The translations under genes were made by a program, and so were the position numbers. A DNA stretch of 64,000 nucleotides, taken from Ruegeria discodermiae. GTDB lineage: Bacteria; Pseudomonadota; Alphaproteobacteria; Rhodobacterales; Rhodobacteraceae. The notes below the pieces were generated by a model that was given only the letters and a program-made list of their open reading frames with translations, was not told the DNA's origin and ran no database searches. The stretch spans positions 27,326 to 91,325 of the forward strand of contig NZ_JAVAMO010000019.1 in the NCBI RefSeq assembly GCF_030758345.1. Direction: 5' to 3'. This document shows, piece after piece, positions 52,065 through 61,024 of this stretch. Position 1 is the stretch's first letter. The number at the start of each line of letters is the position of its first letter.

Positions 52065-53411
52065 ATGATTGGAAAAGATATGAACTTTCTGGCAAACCCG
52101 GGCATCAGCGAGCGGAGCAAAGTCGAGTTTGTAGAGGTCGGGGCGCTGGAACCCTATGCCAACAATCCGCGCACCCACTCAAAGAAACAGATCATGCAGA
52201 TACGGGCCAGCTTTCTTCAGTTTGGCTGGACAAACCCGATCCTGATCGACGAGAACAATCGGGTCATTGCAGGTCACGGGCGCCTTGCCGCTGCAAAAGA
52301 ACTTGGCCTGACAGTCGTCCCTGTTCTGCGTATCGAACATATGAGCGATGCAGAAAAACGCGCCTACATCATCGCCGACAACAAACTTGCTGAGAATGCG
52401 GACTGGGATACAGACCTTCTGAAGATCGAACTTCAGGGGCTGGCTGATCTGGACGTTGATTTCGATTTGGAACTGACCGGCTTTGAGACCGGTGAGATTG
52501 ACATAATATTGAGTGGCGACACCGATCCGGATGCGGGCGACCCGGTGCCATTGCCGGACCTAAAGCGGGAACCGGTTTCGAGGGAAGGAGATCTGTGGTT
52601 CATTGGTCCCCACCGCATCATCTGCGGTAACGCGCTGGACCCCGAGACATGGCCGCTTCTAATGGGCCGGGACAGAGCCCAAATGGTATTCACCGATCCG
52701 CCGTACAACGTGCCGATTTATGGCCACGTCTCCGGGCTCGGTCGGGTCCGGCACCGAGAGTTTGAGATGGCTTCCGGGGAGATGTCCCTGGCCGAATTCA
52801 CAAAGTTTTTGAGTACCACATTTCGCAACCTGGCGGATTATAGTGAGAACGGTTCGATCCATTACATCTGCATGGACTGGCGGCATATGCGCGAGGTGCT
52901 CGATGCTGCGGATGGCGTCTATCGGGAGCTGAAAAACCTCTGTGTCTGGGCAAAGACCAATGCAGGGATGGGCACATTCTACCGATCCCAGCATGAGCTG
53001 GTGTTTGCGTTCCGAAACGGAACTGCTGCCCATATAAACAACTTTCGTTTGGGTGAGACCGGGAGACATCGCTCCAACCTCTGGACTTATGCCGGGGCAA
53101 ATACGTTTCGGGAGGGTAGGATGGAAGATCTGGCGGCGCACCCAACGGTCAAGCCGATAGAAATGGTTGCGGATGCGATCATGGATTGTTCCAGACGCGG
53201 GGGCGTGATCGCCGATGCGTTTGCCGGATCCGGCACAACACTGCTGGCGGCGGCCAGAACTGGTCGAGTGGGGGTCGGCATTGAACTCGACCCGCAATAT
53301 GTTGATCTGATCGTTCGTCGGCTACAGGCCGAAACGGGCGAGACAGCCCTGCACGGCGACAGCTTCGACGATTTCAAGACAATCGCTCAGACTCGGGGAG
53401 CAGCCGCATGA
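52065..53411 (+). CDS. ParB-domain DNA methyltransferase (N6-adenine/N4-cytosine type)
   Basis: A 448-residue protein. N-terminal ParB/sulfiredoxin-like domain (VEVGALEPYANNPRTHSKKQIMQI, then VIAGHGRLAAAKELG), then a class beta methyltransferase: TDPPYNVP (DPPY motif IV) before ADAFAGSGTTLLAA (motif I, SAM binding). This ParB-methylase architecture is common in prophages and conjugative or phage-derived islands. I start at ATG 52065; 52083 is an alternative. It overlaps the next gene by four bases and forms a unit with DUF5681 and the terminase. It could be the protective methylase for the upstream nuclease-like gene, or simply phage cargo. Confidence 0.88.
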   Translation: MIGKDMNFLANPGISERSKVEFVEVGALEPYANNPRTHSKKQIMQIRASFLQFGWTNPILIDENNRVIAGHGRLAAAKELGLTVVPVLRIEHMSDAEKRAYIIADNKLAENADWDTDLLKIELQGLADLDVDFDLELTGFETGEIDIILSGDTDPDAGDPVPLPDLKREPVSREGDLWFIGPHRIICGNALDPETWPLLMGRDRAQMVFTDPPYNVPIYGHVSGLGRVRHREFEMASGEMSLAEFTKFLSTTFRNLADYSENGSIHYICMDWRHMREVLDAADGVYRELKNLCVWAKTNAGMGTFYRSQHELVFAFRNGTAAHINNFRLGETGRHRSNLWTYAGANTFREGRMEDLAAHPTVKPIEMVADAIMDCSRRGGVIADAFAGSGTTLLAAARTGRVGVGIELDPQYVDLIVRRLQAETGETALHGDSFDDFKTIAQTRGAAA

Positions 53412-53806
53412 GTGACTCAGATGATCAGGAATATGAGGTCGGATATCAAAAGCCACCCAAACACACACGGTTCAAAAAAGGACATTCGGGCAACCCCAAA
53501 GGGCGTCCAAAGGGGGCGAGGGGACTGAAAACCGATCTCAGAGCAGAGCTGTCCGAGCGGGTGGCAATCACAGAAAACGGCCGCCGTAAGACCCTGACCA
53601 AACAGCAGCTTGTAATGAAGCAGCTTACTGCCCGCGCTGTCAAAGGGGACATACGAGCAATCAGCAAATTGGCGGAACTGGCCATAGCATTGCTTGGTCC
53701 GGAGGATGAAGCCTCACAGGCTGAAGACAAGCTCTCGGAGGAAGACGAGGCTATTCTTCAAAGCTTTTTGGAGCGAAACGCGGGGGAGCAGGGCAATGAG
53801 CAGTGA
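53408..53806 (+). CDS. DUF5681-domain protein
   Basis: A 132-residue basic then acidic protein with the family signature YQKPPKHTRFKKGHSGNPKGRPKGA near residues 13-36. DUF5681 proteins regularly sit directly before phage-type terminase large subunits in alphaproteobacteria, as here (11-base overlap), and may act as small terminase or DNA-binding partners. Confidence 0.85.
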   Translation: MSDSDDQEYEVGYQKPPKHTRFKKGHSGNPKGRPKGARGLKTDLRAELSERVAITENGRRKTLTKQQLVMKQLTARAVKGDIRAISKLAELAIALLGPEDEASQAEDKLSEEDEAILQSFLERNAGEQGNEQ

Positions 53807-55262
53807 TAGGGCCGTTTTACATGCCGCTTTGCGACAGAAATTCCCGAGCTTCTTGAAGAAGGCCTTCCCAACAGTCTCCGGGGGAGAGCAGTTTGTTGAG
53901 AATTGGCATCATAACGCGATCGGACATCAGCTACATCGAGTGGCTGACGGTGAGAACAGACGCCTCATCGTGACAATGCCGCCGCGCTATCTGAAATCCA
54001 TCACGATCTCGGTGGCCTGGGTGGCCTGGATGCTGGGGCGGGATCCGTCTCTGAAGTTTGTATGCGTGAGCTACTCAGGTGATCTTGCGCAGAAGCACGC
54101 CAGCGACTGTCGCGCCATCATGCAAACTGAATGGTACCGGCGTATTTTCCCGAACACGCGTCTCAAGCGCGGCGGGAACTCGGAAATGGACTTTCGGACA
54201 ACAAAGGGTGGCGGACGATTGTCGACGTCTGTTGGTGGCACGCTGACGGGCCGGGGCGGCGATATCATTATCATTGATGATCCGATAAAGCCCGAAGATG
54301 CAATGTCGGACACCACTCGAAACCGTGTAATCAACTGGTTTGCAAATACGCTGATGTCGCGCCTGAACGACAAGGCGAAGGGTTCAATTCTGTTGGTGAT
54401 GCAAAGACTGCATGAAGAAGATCTGGCGGGTCATCTCCTTGGTACAGAAGGTTGGGAGCATCTCTGTCTGCCTGCAATTGCTGAAGACGACGAACGGGTT
54501 GCGCTGAGAAAGGGCGAAACCCACGAGCGCCGGCGCGGTGAGGCGCTCCACCAGGAACGGGAAAGCGTTGCCGATCTCGAATATCTGAGATCGATAATGG
54601 GCACGGCATTATTCTCAGCCCAGTATCAGCAATCCCCGGTTCCAGTGGAGGGTCTTCATGTTCGTAAGGCATGGTTCAGGCGATATTCTAATCTGCCCGA
54701 CAGAGAGATCGGAGATAGGATTGTTCAAAGCTGGGATACGGCCAGCAAAGATGGGGTCTTCAGTGATTACTCCGTCTGTGTCACAGCCCTGTTGCGCAAA
54801 CGGGATGTCTATATACTGGACGTATATCGCGAGAAACTGAAGTTTCCCGATCTCCGGCGCAAGGTGATTAAGTTGGCCCGGCGCTGGAACATCAATGCGT
54901 TGCTGATCGAGGATGCCGCCAGCGGCCAGCAGCTTATTCAGGTGCTTCGAGAAAATCTTCCCCGGGGGTTGTCGAGACCGATTGCGCGCAAGCCTCAGGG
55001 AGACAAGCAGACCAGGTTTTCTGCGCAGAGCCACCGCATCGAGGCCGGCGAATTGTGGCTTCCGGAAGAGGCGTTGTGGCTTGCGGAGTTTGAGCGCGAA
55101 CTCCTCGGATTTCCGAATCTGAAACACGATGATCAGGTCGATGCGCTAACGCAACTGCTGGGCTGGTCCAGGCCAAATCATGGCTACCGTCCGTACATGC
55201 CGGGCGACATTCCCGGAATACTGGGCCCGGGTCTGTATATCGGCGACCGACGCATCGAGTAA
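53796..55262 (+). CDS. phage terminase large subunit
   Basis: A 488-residue terminase-like protein starting at ATG 53796 (MSSDRAVLHAALRQKF). It has the ATPase part (RLIVTMPPRYLKSITISVAW as Walker A equivalent; DIIIIDDPIKPEDA as Walker B) and a nuclease part (SWDTASKDGVFSDYSVCVTAL, LLIEDAASGQQLIQVL, FPNLKHDDQVDALTQLL) in the usual order. No portal, capsid or tail genes follow, so this is an orphan terminase trio rather than a full prophage. Confidence 0.88.
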   Translation: MSSDRAVLHAALRQKFPSFLKKAFPTVSGGEQFVENWHHNAIGHQLHRVADGENRRLIVTMPPRYLKSITISVAWVAWMLGRDPSLKFVCVSYSGDLAQKHASDCRAIMQTEWYRRIFPNTRLKRGGNSEMDFRTTKGGGRLSTSVGGTLTGRGGDIIIIDDPIKPEDAMSDTTRNRVINWFANTLMSRLNDKAKGSILLVMQRLHEEDLAGHLLGTEGWEHLCLPAIAEDDERVALRKGETHERRRGEALHQERESVADLEYLRSIMGTALFSAQYQQSPVPVEGLHVRKAWFRRYSNLPDREIGDRIVQSWDTASKDGVFSDYSVCVTALLRKRDVYILDVYREKLKFPDLRRKVIKLARRWNINALLIEDAASGQQLIQVLRENLPRGLSRPIARKPQGDKQTRFSAQSHRIEAGELWLPEEALWLAEFERELLGFPNLKHDDQVDALTQLLGWSRPNHGYRPYMPGDIPGILGPGLYIGDRRIE

Positions 55263-55927
55263 GATGCTTGTACAACCCGATCCAGCGTCCAAGTCGCGCG
55301 CCGTGTGATCTCCGTGCTCTGTAACCGGGTCAGCGGTGTTGGCTTGAAATCGCCTTCAGGACTTGCAGTCGGGCAAGCGAGGCCAACCAGAAAATAGGGA
55401 TTTGCCGACGCGTATCGTGGGCCCGAGACCGAAGGAGTGAGCTTCTGACAATTGTGCCTGAGGGGCAAGCACGCTGCGCTATCTAATTGAACGGCCCATG
55501 CCCGACATCCGACCCAGTCCCTCGATGCTGCGGTCGCAGCCCGCTTTGCCGACCTTCGCTGCGAGAGCAAAAACTGATGCGGGTCGAACTTTCACAACGC
55601 GGGACAGAGCCGCCATTGGGTCAATGGCGGCTTTCTTATCCGGGGCATAGCTGAAGCCCAAAGAACCACTTAACGGAATGAGTAATTTCGATAACTACCT
55701 GGTCCTCCGATTGTGATACCTGCGATAGGCGAGGGTGTGTCGACCCATCAATAATGCTCGCGCTACTAGGAAAAAAGCGTGGCAAGAAATGGACCACTAG
55801 AAGACCGCGTCGGTTCAATCCACTTCTGCCGTCTCAATGCCAGCGAGACACTCCGACAGCTCCAAAGCAAGCGGTTCCGGAGATGTCCATCGTATTGTTC
55901 TGCGAGACCGTGGACTTTTGGACCTGC
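55263..55927. other. spacer containing the second dispersed repeat
   Basis: Holds repeat copy C1 (55491-55610). Otherwise no gene: short frames at 55750-55940 are not convincing. Confidence 0.45.
55491..55610 (+). repeat. 120-base repeat, copy C1
   Basis: Nearly identical to 60445-60564 on the same strand. From about 55502 the two copies share CCGACATCCGACCCAGTCCC, GATGCTGCGGTCGCAGCC, GCCGACCTTCGCTGCGAG and GATGCGGGTCGAACTTT, differing at only a few bases near the ends. Confidence 0.85.
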
Positions 55928-56815
55928 TTAGGGATGCGTTAGAGCTGTGTGTATGCGGACGCAGACCGGCGGGCTTTGGAGATAGGCTTGTATCGAATGC
56001 GGGTTCAAGTGTGCGACCAAACCTTCGTGAATATTCTCAACTCCGATCATGTCCATGGTTTTCTTGGTGATGCCCCGGCCGAGCGCTACAGGGTCCTCTT
56101 TGCGATAGGCGTTGGTCCACCGTCCGATCGGCGGGTTGGGTACATTTGATTTTGGCGGCAGGATTTGTTGCATCATACCAATAGCCAAGGGCGAACCGAG
56201 CGTCATGAACAGCGGGACGGTCCGTTCCGACAATCTATCACTGGCCAAAAGGTCATATGCCACCACCGTGCCAAGGGAATGCGCGACAACGACGGCCGGG
56301 TCGGACTTGCCGTCGAAAACCTCTTTGCGCACCGTCACCGCGATCTCGCGGGCAAGTCCACGGTCTTCGATGTACTGCGTCGCCTGCGGAAGAAACCCGC
56401 TGGCGATCCATTGACCACGGTTCCGCAAGATACGTTCAAGGGCGCCGGCCGAGGCCACCAGACCACGGCCGATCAGTCCTTGTTCGACAACCTCGGGCAT
56501 CGGCGTCCCCTCAGCGGCCAGAGCCTCGGCCAGTTCTTCATTTGTGATGTTTGCGGCCTGCATGTAGGAATCGAGGAAGGCGCGCGCCTCGCTTTCGGTC
56601 TCTGCCGTCGCGCCTTGCGCCGTTGCCCTCGGATCGCGCCCTTCAATCGATGCGGCGAGGATCTTCGCATAATATCCGACGTCGATCTCGGGCCTTCCCG
56701 GAATCGGCAGGCCCACCGCCTGCCAACCTTCGACAAGTGCGGTCCACCAATCAGTTGCAATGCTTTCGCTGGAGTTGTCCTCGTTGTTGATGCCATGGAT
56801 GAAAATGAGCCGCAT
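55928..56815 (-). CDS. alpha/beta hydrolase, partner of the caspase-like gene
   Basis: A 295-residue serine hydrolase: FIHGIN (residues 5-10, oxyanion region), VVAHSLGTVVAYDLL with nucleophile Ser180 in the GHSLG-type elbow (here AHSLG), and a C-terminal HEGLVAHLNPHSIQAYL that supplies the His. It follows the caspase-family gene after 18 bases on the same strand. Linked caspase-hydrolase pairs could be toxin-activator or zymogen-effector modules; the hydrolase may be activated by cleavage. Substrate unknown (lipase, esterase or phospholipase). Confidence 0.75.
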   Translation of the reverse strand: MRLIFIHGINNEDNSSESIATDWWTALVEGWQAVGLPIPGRPEIDVGYYAKILAASIEGRDPRATAQGATAETESEARAFLDSYMQAANITNEELAEALAAEGTPMPEVVEQGLIGRGLVASAGALERILRNRGQWIASGFLPQATQYIEDRGLAREIAVTVRKEVFDGKSDPAVVVAHSLGTVVAYDLLASDRLSERTVPLFMTLGSPLAIGMMQQILPPKSNVPNPPIGRWTNAYRKEDPVALGRGITKKTMDMIGVENIHEGLVAHLNPHSIQAYLQSPPVCVRIHTALTHP

Positions 56816-56833
56816 GCGGGGCCTCCATTTATG

Positions 56834-58720
56834 TCAATTAGAGTAAAGCGCGTCGAGGTATTCTAAGAGCTGGACGCCTGCGGCGTTCCCGCGAAGCGTA
56901 GTGAATGGTGCTGCTGTGAACGCATCGCGGGGCAACGGCAGGACGGAAGAGGGCCACTTGCTTTCGTTGTGGCCGCTGCGAGCCGCGAACCGCGCCCAGG
57001 TGGTCTGCAGGACCGGGCCGAGGCCAGCGACGTCAAGTCCGTCGCGCGCATCCATCTGTTTCCAAACGAAGTCTGGCAGGTCTGCGCGTTCTCCGGCGGG
57101 ATCCAAGTCTACCGACGGCACATCGGTGATAAGCCCGCCGACCGGCCCTAGGCGCAGCGGCAATTCACCCAACAGCGCCAGGTCATAGGGCACTTTTTGT
57201 CCGGCCTGGGCGTAGAACAAGCACATCCGATGGATCGCTGCGCTGTCGCCAACCCGGTCGTAAAGATAGGCCGCGACGATGCCGTAGATTGGATCGTAAT
57301 GCTTCATAAGCCGCATATCCGCGGCCAGATAGGGAATCATCGAGGTGCCGAGCGTTCCGTTCAACAGCCCCTTGATCGCCTGCATCGGGTCAATGATGCC
57401 GACGTCTGGCCCGAACCATTCCTGCCTCGGCTGCCAGCCGAGGGCCGTTATCCCGTCTTCGGGGCTATTGCGATGGTCAAGATACACCACGAGGTTTAGG
57501 TTTTCACCCGCATCCGATGGCAGCGGCATCCACAAGTCTTGAGACTGCAACAAGGTCGAGCGCTTTCTGCGGTCCGCCCCGCGTGGCGTTTCGAAAACAG
57601 CAAAAAAGTAGCCGTTTATGGTGTCTAGAAATTCTGGGTCGGTCTGGTGGGGTGCCAGCGTGGGAACCGATCCAGCGAAGTCTTTCTTTGTCCCAACTAT
57701 GATCTTGTCGGCAAATTCGTTTACTTTGATCAGCACGCGTGCGGCATTCCAGAAGTCCTGTCTCCATTCGGACCGTGTCGCACTCTGGATGGCGGGCAGC
57801 CTGCTTTCGGGCGGAGCCGAAAGGCTTGCGTTCGCATTGGCAACAAAGTCTTTATAGGCCTGTGCATCGCTGTAGTAGTGTTTTTTATCGGAAAATAATT
57901 CCAGATCCTCTTCAGACTCTGGCCGCGTTTCGTGCAGGAGAAGATCCTTCTTGGGATCGAAATCGATCGGCCTCGGCCCGGGAATTCGTCCAAGATTGAG
58001 ATAGTCGTTGGTGTCAAACACAAAGTTCGAGTTGATTTCGGGGAATTGGTCCTCGCCTGCAAGCGCGGCGTAGTCCGGTAAATTCAGTCGCAGATAGGTT
58101 GCCAGACTTTGCGAGCTGACGATCTTCTGATTGGTCTGAAGATATTGTTGGTCGATCGCATCGTCCGGCGTCTCACCTGCGAGGACATCCGTGATCAATT
58201 TGGAAAATAGCGGCCCGTCCTCATCGGTCGCAAATGCCGGTTGTCCTTCGATGGTTGCCCGGAAGATATCAACGACCGGGCGGCTTTTGCCCGTGTCGTT
58301 GTCGATAATCGGCGTGCCGCCGCCGGGCATTCTTGTAAGCGTCTGACAGGCGTCGCTAAACAAGCTAATCTGCCCGGGTCCATAGGTGCGCAGGACGTCA
58401 TGCAGTTCGGGCACCGATACGCGCGCGCTCCATTGATACCGACCTTCGCTGAGAAACCAGACTTCCTCGGCATTCACGATGGCGCCGTGGCCGCAGAAGT
58501 ACCAGACGATGCGTGACCGGGTTCGCAGAACCTTCTTGGGCAAGGCCGCCTTGATGGCCTCTGCTGTGACGAGTTTTTCGTCGTCGAGAAAAATTACCTT
58601 GTCATAGCCATTATTCTCGGCATAGACGCCCATCAGGCGAACCGCGTCGCAGACCTTTGGCAGGGGCTCCATGCCGCGGGGCGACCCAACTCCGATCCCA
58701 ACAAATAGTCTTTTCTGCAT
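56834..58720 (-). CDS. caspase-family (peptidase C14) protein with long C-terminal region
   Basis: A 628-residue protein. N-terminal caspase-like domain: FVGIGVGSPRGMEPLPKVCDAVRLM, the catalytic His in WYFCGHGA (His78) and Cys in FSDACQT (Cys125), as in bacterial C14/metacaspase-type peptidases. After the domain, about 400 residues include a segment DPIYGIVAAYLYDRVGDSAAIHRM near 480-505 of the type seen in caspase-associated C-terminal domains. No signal peptide. Bacterial caspase-like proteases often act in cell-suicide defence; the alpha/beta hydrolase gene that follows is its likely partner. Confidence 0.8.
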   Translation of the reverse strand: MQKRLFVGIGVGSPRGMEPLPKVCDAVRLMGVYAENNGYDKVIFLDDEKLVTAEAIKAALPKKVLRTRSRIVWYFCGHGAIVNAEEVWFLSEGRYQWSARVSVPELHDVLRTYGPGQISLFSDACQTLTRMPGGGTPIIDNDTGKSRPVVDIFRATIEGQPAFATDEDGPLFSKLITDVLAGETPDDAIDQQYLQTNQKIVSSQSLATYLRLNLPDYAALAGEDQFPEINSNFVFDTNDYLNLGRIPGPRPIDFDPKKDLLLHETRPESEEDLELFSDKKHYYSDAQAYKDFVANANASLSAPPESRLPAIQSATRSEWRQDFWNAARVLIKVNEFADKIIVGTKKDFAGSVPTLAPHQTDPEFLDTINGYFFAVFETPRGADRRKRSTLLQSQDLWMPLPSDAGENLNLVVYLDHRNSPEDGITALGWQPRQEWFGPDVGIIDPMQAIKGLLNGTLGTSMIPYLAADMRLMKHYDPIYGIVAAYLYDRVGDSAAIHRMCLFYAQAGQKVPYDLALLGELPLRLGPVGGLITDVPSVDLDPAGERADLPDFVWKQMDARDGLDVAGLGPVLQTTWARFAARSGHNESKWPSSVLPLPRDAFTAAPFTTLRGNAAGVQLLEYLDALYSN

Positions 58721-59302
58721 CAGTGCAGCCCATTAAGAAAATGATCGTTCGGAAATGCAGTGGAACCCCCACAGCCATTCCGCTTCAATGGTACTTACGT
58801 AGCACTATTGAGAAGGTAATTTCCATCAATTTGATGTGGCTGCAGCCCTATGGAGCCAGACTGTCGCCGCGCTCCTTTCCCAAGATCGCACTCGATAGGC
58901 GCTTAACACAACGGACAGTTCCGTTAAGTAAACGGGGCTCTTTGCTCGGGCCAGTTCACTGCCGTGGGGCGAAATCCAGCCCACCTCGTTAAAGCTTTCG
59001 GGACAATCCGTTAAACAGGTAGAGTTCTCGTCGAACTCGGATGCACTAGGCAAAAAGCGGTTTGATTCGATCATTCGCTGCACCGCCTCCAATTCGCAGA
59101 TTGGGCTCATTACGGACCTCGGTGCCGTTGCAGCACAGGCCCCTGCCCCGCCGCCAGCTGATCACGCAGACGGCCCTTTCCGGCCCTTCGATTTGCTGTT
59201 GGCATGCTGCGCTCGCAGCCCGCGTTGCAGCCATTCGCTGCGTCGTCAAGCCAATCAACGAGTGGAGAGGCAAACCCTTGCGTAGTGCTCAGCAACCCCT
59301 AA
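58721..59302. other. spacer
   Basis: No credible gene. It contains the promoter of the minus-strand caspase gene at the left end and, to the right, degenerate sequence (CAGCCATTCGCTGCGTCGTC near 59220) before the esterase operator. Confidence 0.4.
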
Positions 59303-59321
59303 ATGTAAACGGTATTTACAT
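59303..59321. promoter_or_regulatory. palindromic operator upstream of the esterase
   Basis: ATGTAAA-CGGTA-TTTACAT: perfect 7-base arms, 15 bases before the start codon. The TGTAAAC/GTTTACA-like half-sites resemble TetR- and LacI-family operators. No regulator gene is next to it, so the regulator must be elsewhere. Confidence 0.6.
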
Positions 59322-59335
59322 GGGAGGGTGGCGTG

Positions 59336-60415
59336 ATGCCGATCATTCGACGTTGGGCTCTGTCTTTTGCGGTCGTCCTTGCCTTCGCCCCTACAGTTTC
59401 GCTTGCGCAATCAGGCATCGAAGCCACAGGGCGCGTCATTGAGATCGACGTTCCAGCACCCGCGCTGAAAGGTAATCTACTTGGCAGCCCCAACCTTCAG
59501 TCCGCCGCCATCTATCTTCCGCCCAGTTACGACCAGCAGCCAGACAGTCACTTCCCGGTGGTCTACCTGCTTCATGGCATCTTTGACGATTACGGGGTCT
59601 GGACAGAGAATTTCGGGGTGCCAACGATATTGGATCGTCTCATCGGAGCCGGGCAAATTCCCGAGGTGATCGTGGTGATGCCCAATGGCGGAAACAAATA
59701 CGGTGGCGGGTTCTATCGCAACTCTCCCGTTAGCGGAAACTGGGCTGACTACATTGCGGACGATCTAGTCGGGGAAGTCGATGCGCGGTTCCGGACCATC
59801 CCTGATGACGCAGGTCGCGCCGTTGTGGGCCACTCCATGGGTGGCTATGGCGCGCTTCATCTCGCGATGACGCGTCCAGGCGTCTTCTCCGTGGTTTGGG
59901 CCCTTAGCCCTTGTTGCCTTGCCGCCAACGATGACCTTAGCTTTGGCAATGATGCCTGGCAGCGTGCTGCATCGATCAGTGGGCCGGAGGATCTTCAGAA
60001 CCTTATCGATAGCCGCGATTTCTACCCAATTGCTTTCCTCGGTATTGTGACGGCATTCAAACCCGATGTAGAGGCAGAGCCAATCTACGCAGAGTTTCCA
60101 TTTGAGGTCGTGCGAGGAGAGGTCATTCTGAACGATGCGGTGTTTGACCAATACCTGGATAGAATGCCTGTTCGGCAGGTCCACGCTGCCCGCGACAATC
60201 TGCGCCAACTGAAGGGGCTGGCAATGGATGTCGGTCTAAATGATCAATTCTTGCACATCCCGAAGGGAACGCTTGAGTTATCGCAAGAGTTTGGCAAAGA
60301 ACGCATCCCGCACCGCTTAGATGTCTATGCCGGGGACCATCGCGAACAAGTGAGCGAGCGTTTGGAACGCACCGTTTTTCCATGGGTCGCTGAGCGCCTA
60401 GTATTCCCTAAGTAG
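59336..60415 (+). CDS. exported esterase (esterase D/acyl-transferase fold)
   Basis: A 359-residue alpha/beta hydrolase with a signal peptide (WALSFAVVLAFAPTVSLAQ, cleavage near LAQ|SGI). Family motifs: PVVYLLHGIFDDYGVW, IVVMPNGGNKYGGGFY, VVGHSMGGYGALHLAM with nucleophile Ser in GHSMGG, and a C-terminal DVYAGDHREQVSERL with the His. It resembles putative tributyrin/feruloyl esterases and esterase D. Start at ATG 59336 after GGGAGG. It would act in the periplasm or outside the cell; substrate unknown. Confidence 0.85.
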   Translation: MPIIRRWALSFAVVLAFAPTVSLAQSGIEATGRVIEIDVPAPALKGNLLGSPNLQSAAIYLPPSYDQQPDSHFPVVYLLHGIFDDYGVWTENFGVPTILDRLIGAGQIPEVIVVMPNGGNKYGGGFYRNSPVSGNWADYIADDLVGEVDARFRTIPDDAGRAVVGHSMGGYGALHLAMTRPGVFSVVWALSPCCLAANDDLSFGNDAWQRAASISGPEDLQNLIDSRDFYPIAFLGIVTAFKPDVEAEPIYAEFPFEVVRGEVILNDAVFDQYLDRMPVRQVHAARDNLRQLKGLAMDVGLNDQFLHIPKGTLELSQEFGKERIPHRLDVYAGDHREQVSERLERTVFPWVAERLVFPK

Positions 60416-60444
60416 ACAAGTAGATTGGTATATCGTGATAGTGA

Positions 60445-60564
60445 TCGGCCCAGAGCCGACATCCGACCCAGTCCCTCGATGCTGCGGTCGCAGCCCGCTT
60501 TGCCGACCTTCGCTGCGAGAGCAAAAACTGATGCGGGTCGAACTTTGACAACGCAGGACAAACC
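60445..60564 (+). repeat. 120-base repeat, copy C2
   Basis: Second copy of the element at 55491-55610, same strand, ending just before the IS21 remnant. The copies differ at scattered positions (for example TTTGACAACGCAGG here against TTTCACAACGCGGG). Confidence 0.85.
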
Positions 60565-60605
60565 GCACCTTCGCCGCGGCTGCTCCAATGGCTGTTGTTG
60601 ATCAG

Positions 60606-60862
60606 TGTCAATCGGCGTTCAAAGCTGACCCCCATCGACTTCCAATAATGACCCCCCTGTGCTGAGCAGGCCCGGCGCTGGGTAGTCCTCACTTAACGGA
60701 GCTGCGGCGGGCCTGCGGGGTTTCAGCTAGGAGCTAGGCTCGGTTTTTGAAGCGCCAGCTTTCGTTGCCGGTCTCGACGATCTCGCAGTGGTGGGTGAGG
60801 CGGTCGAGAAGCGCGGTGGTCATCTTTGCGTCGCCGAAGCGTGACAGGTTCACCCTGGCCAC
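60606..60862 (-). mobile_element. IS21-family end with IstB C-terminal remnant
   Basis: TGTCAATCGG followed by repeated GCTGACCCCC/ATGACCCCCC units (60606-60660) is the terminal structure of IS21-type elements. On the minus strand, reading into the element, the frame [33 protein letters not shown], stop at 60734 is the C-terminal end of the IstB helper ATPase. Only about 45 codons remain, so the element is a solo end. Confidence 0.8.
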
Positions 60863-61024
60863 TAATCCAGTCCCCTGAACAATGAGGTGCCCCTAGCCTC
60901 CTGGACATCTGCATCACGCCCTCCCGCACTTGGAGGCACTACTCCAAACAAAACCACACTCACACAACCGCCAATCCGAAAATGGCGGGGCGTACTTCCG
61001 GTTCTCCACAAACCGGAGGTCGAT
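60863..61024. other. short spacer
   Basis: No gene; GGAGGT at 61015-61020 precedes the ATG of the ChaC-like gene. Confidence 0.35.

Noticed and set aside
53408..55262. Complete prophage around the terminase
   Set aside because: No portal, capsid, tail, lysis or integrase genes nearby; only the methylase-DUF5681-terminase trio.
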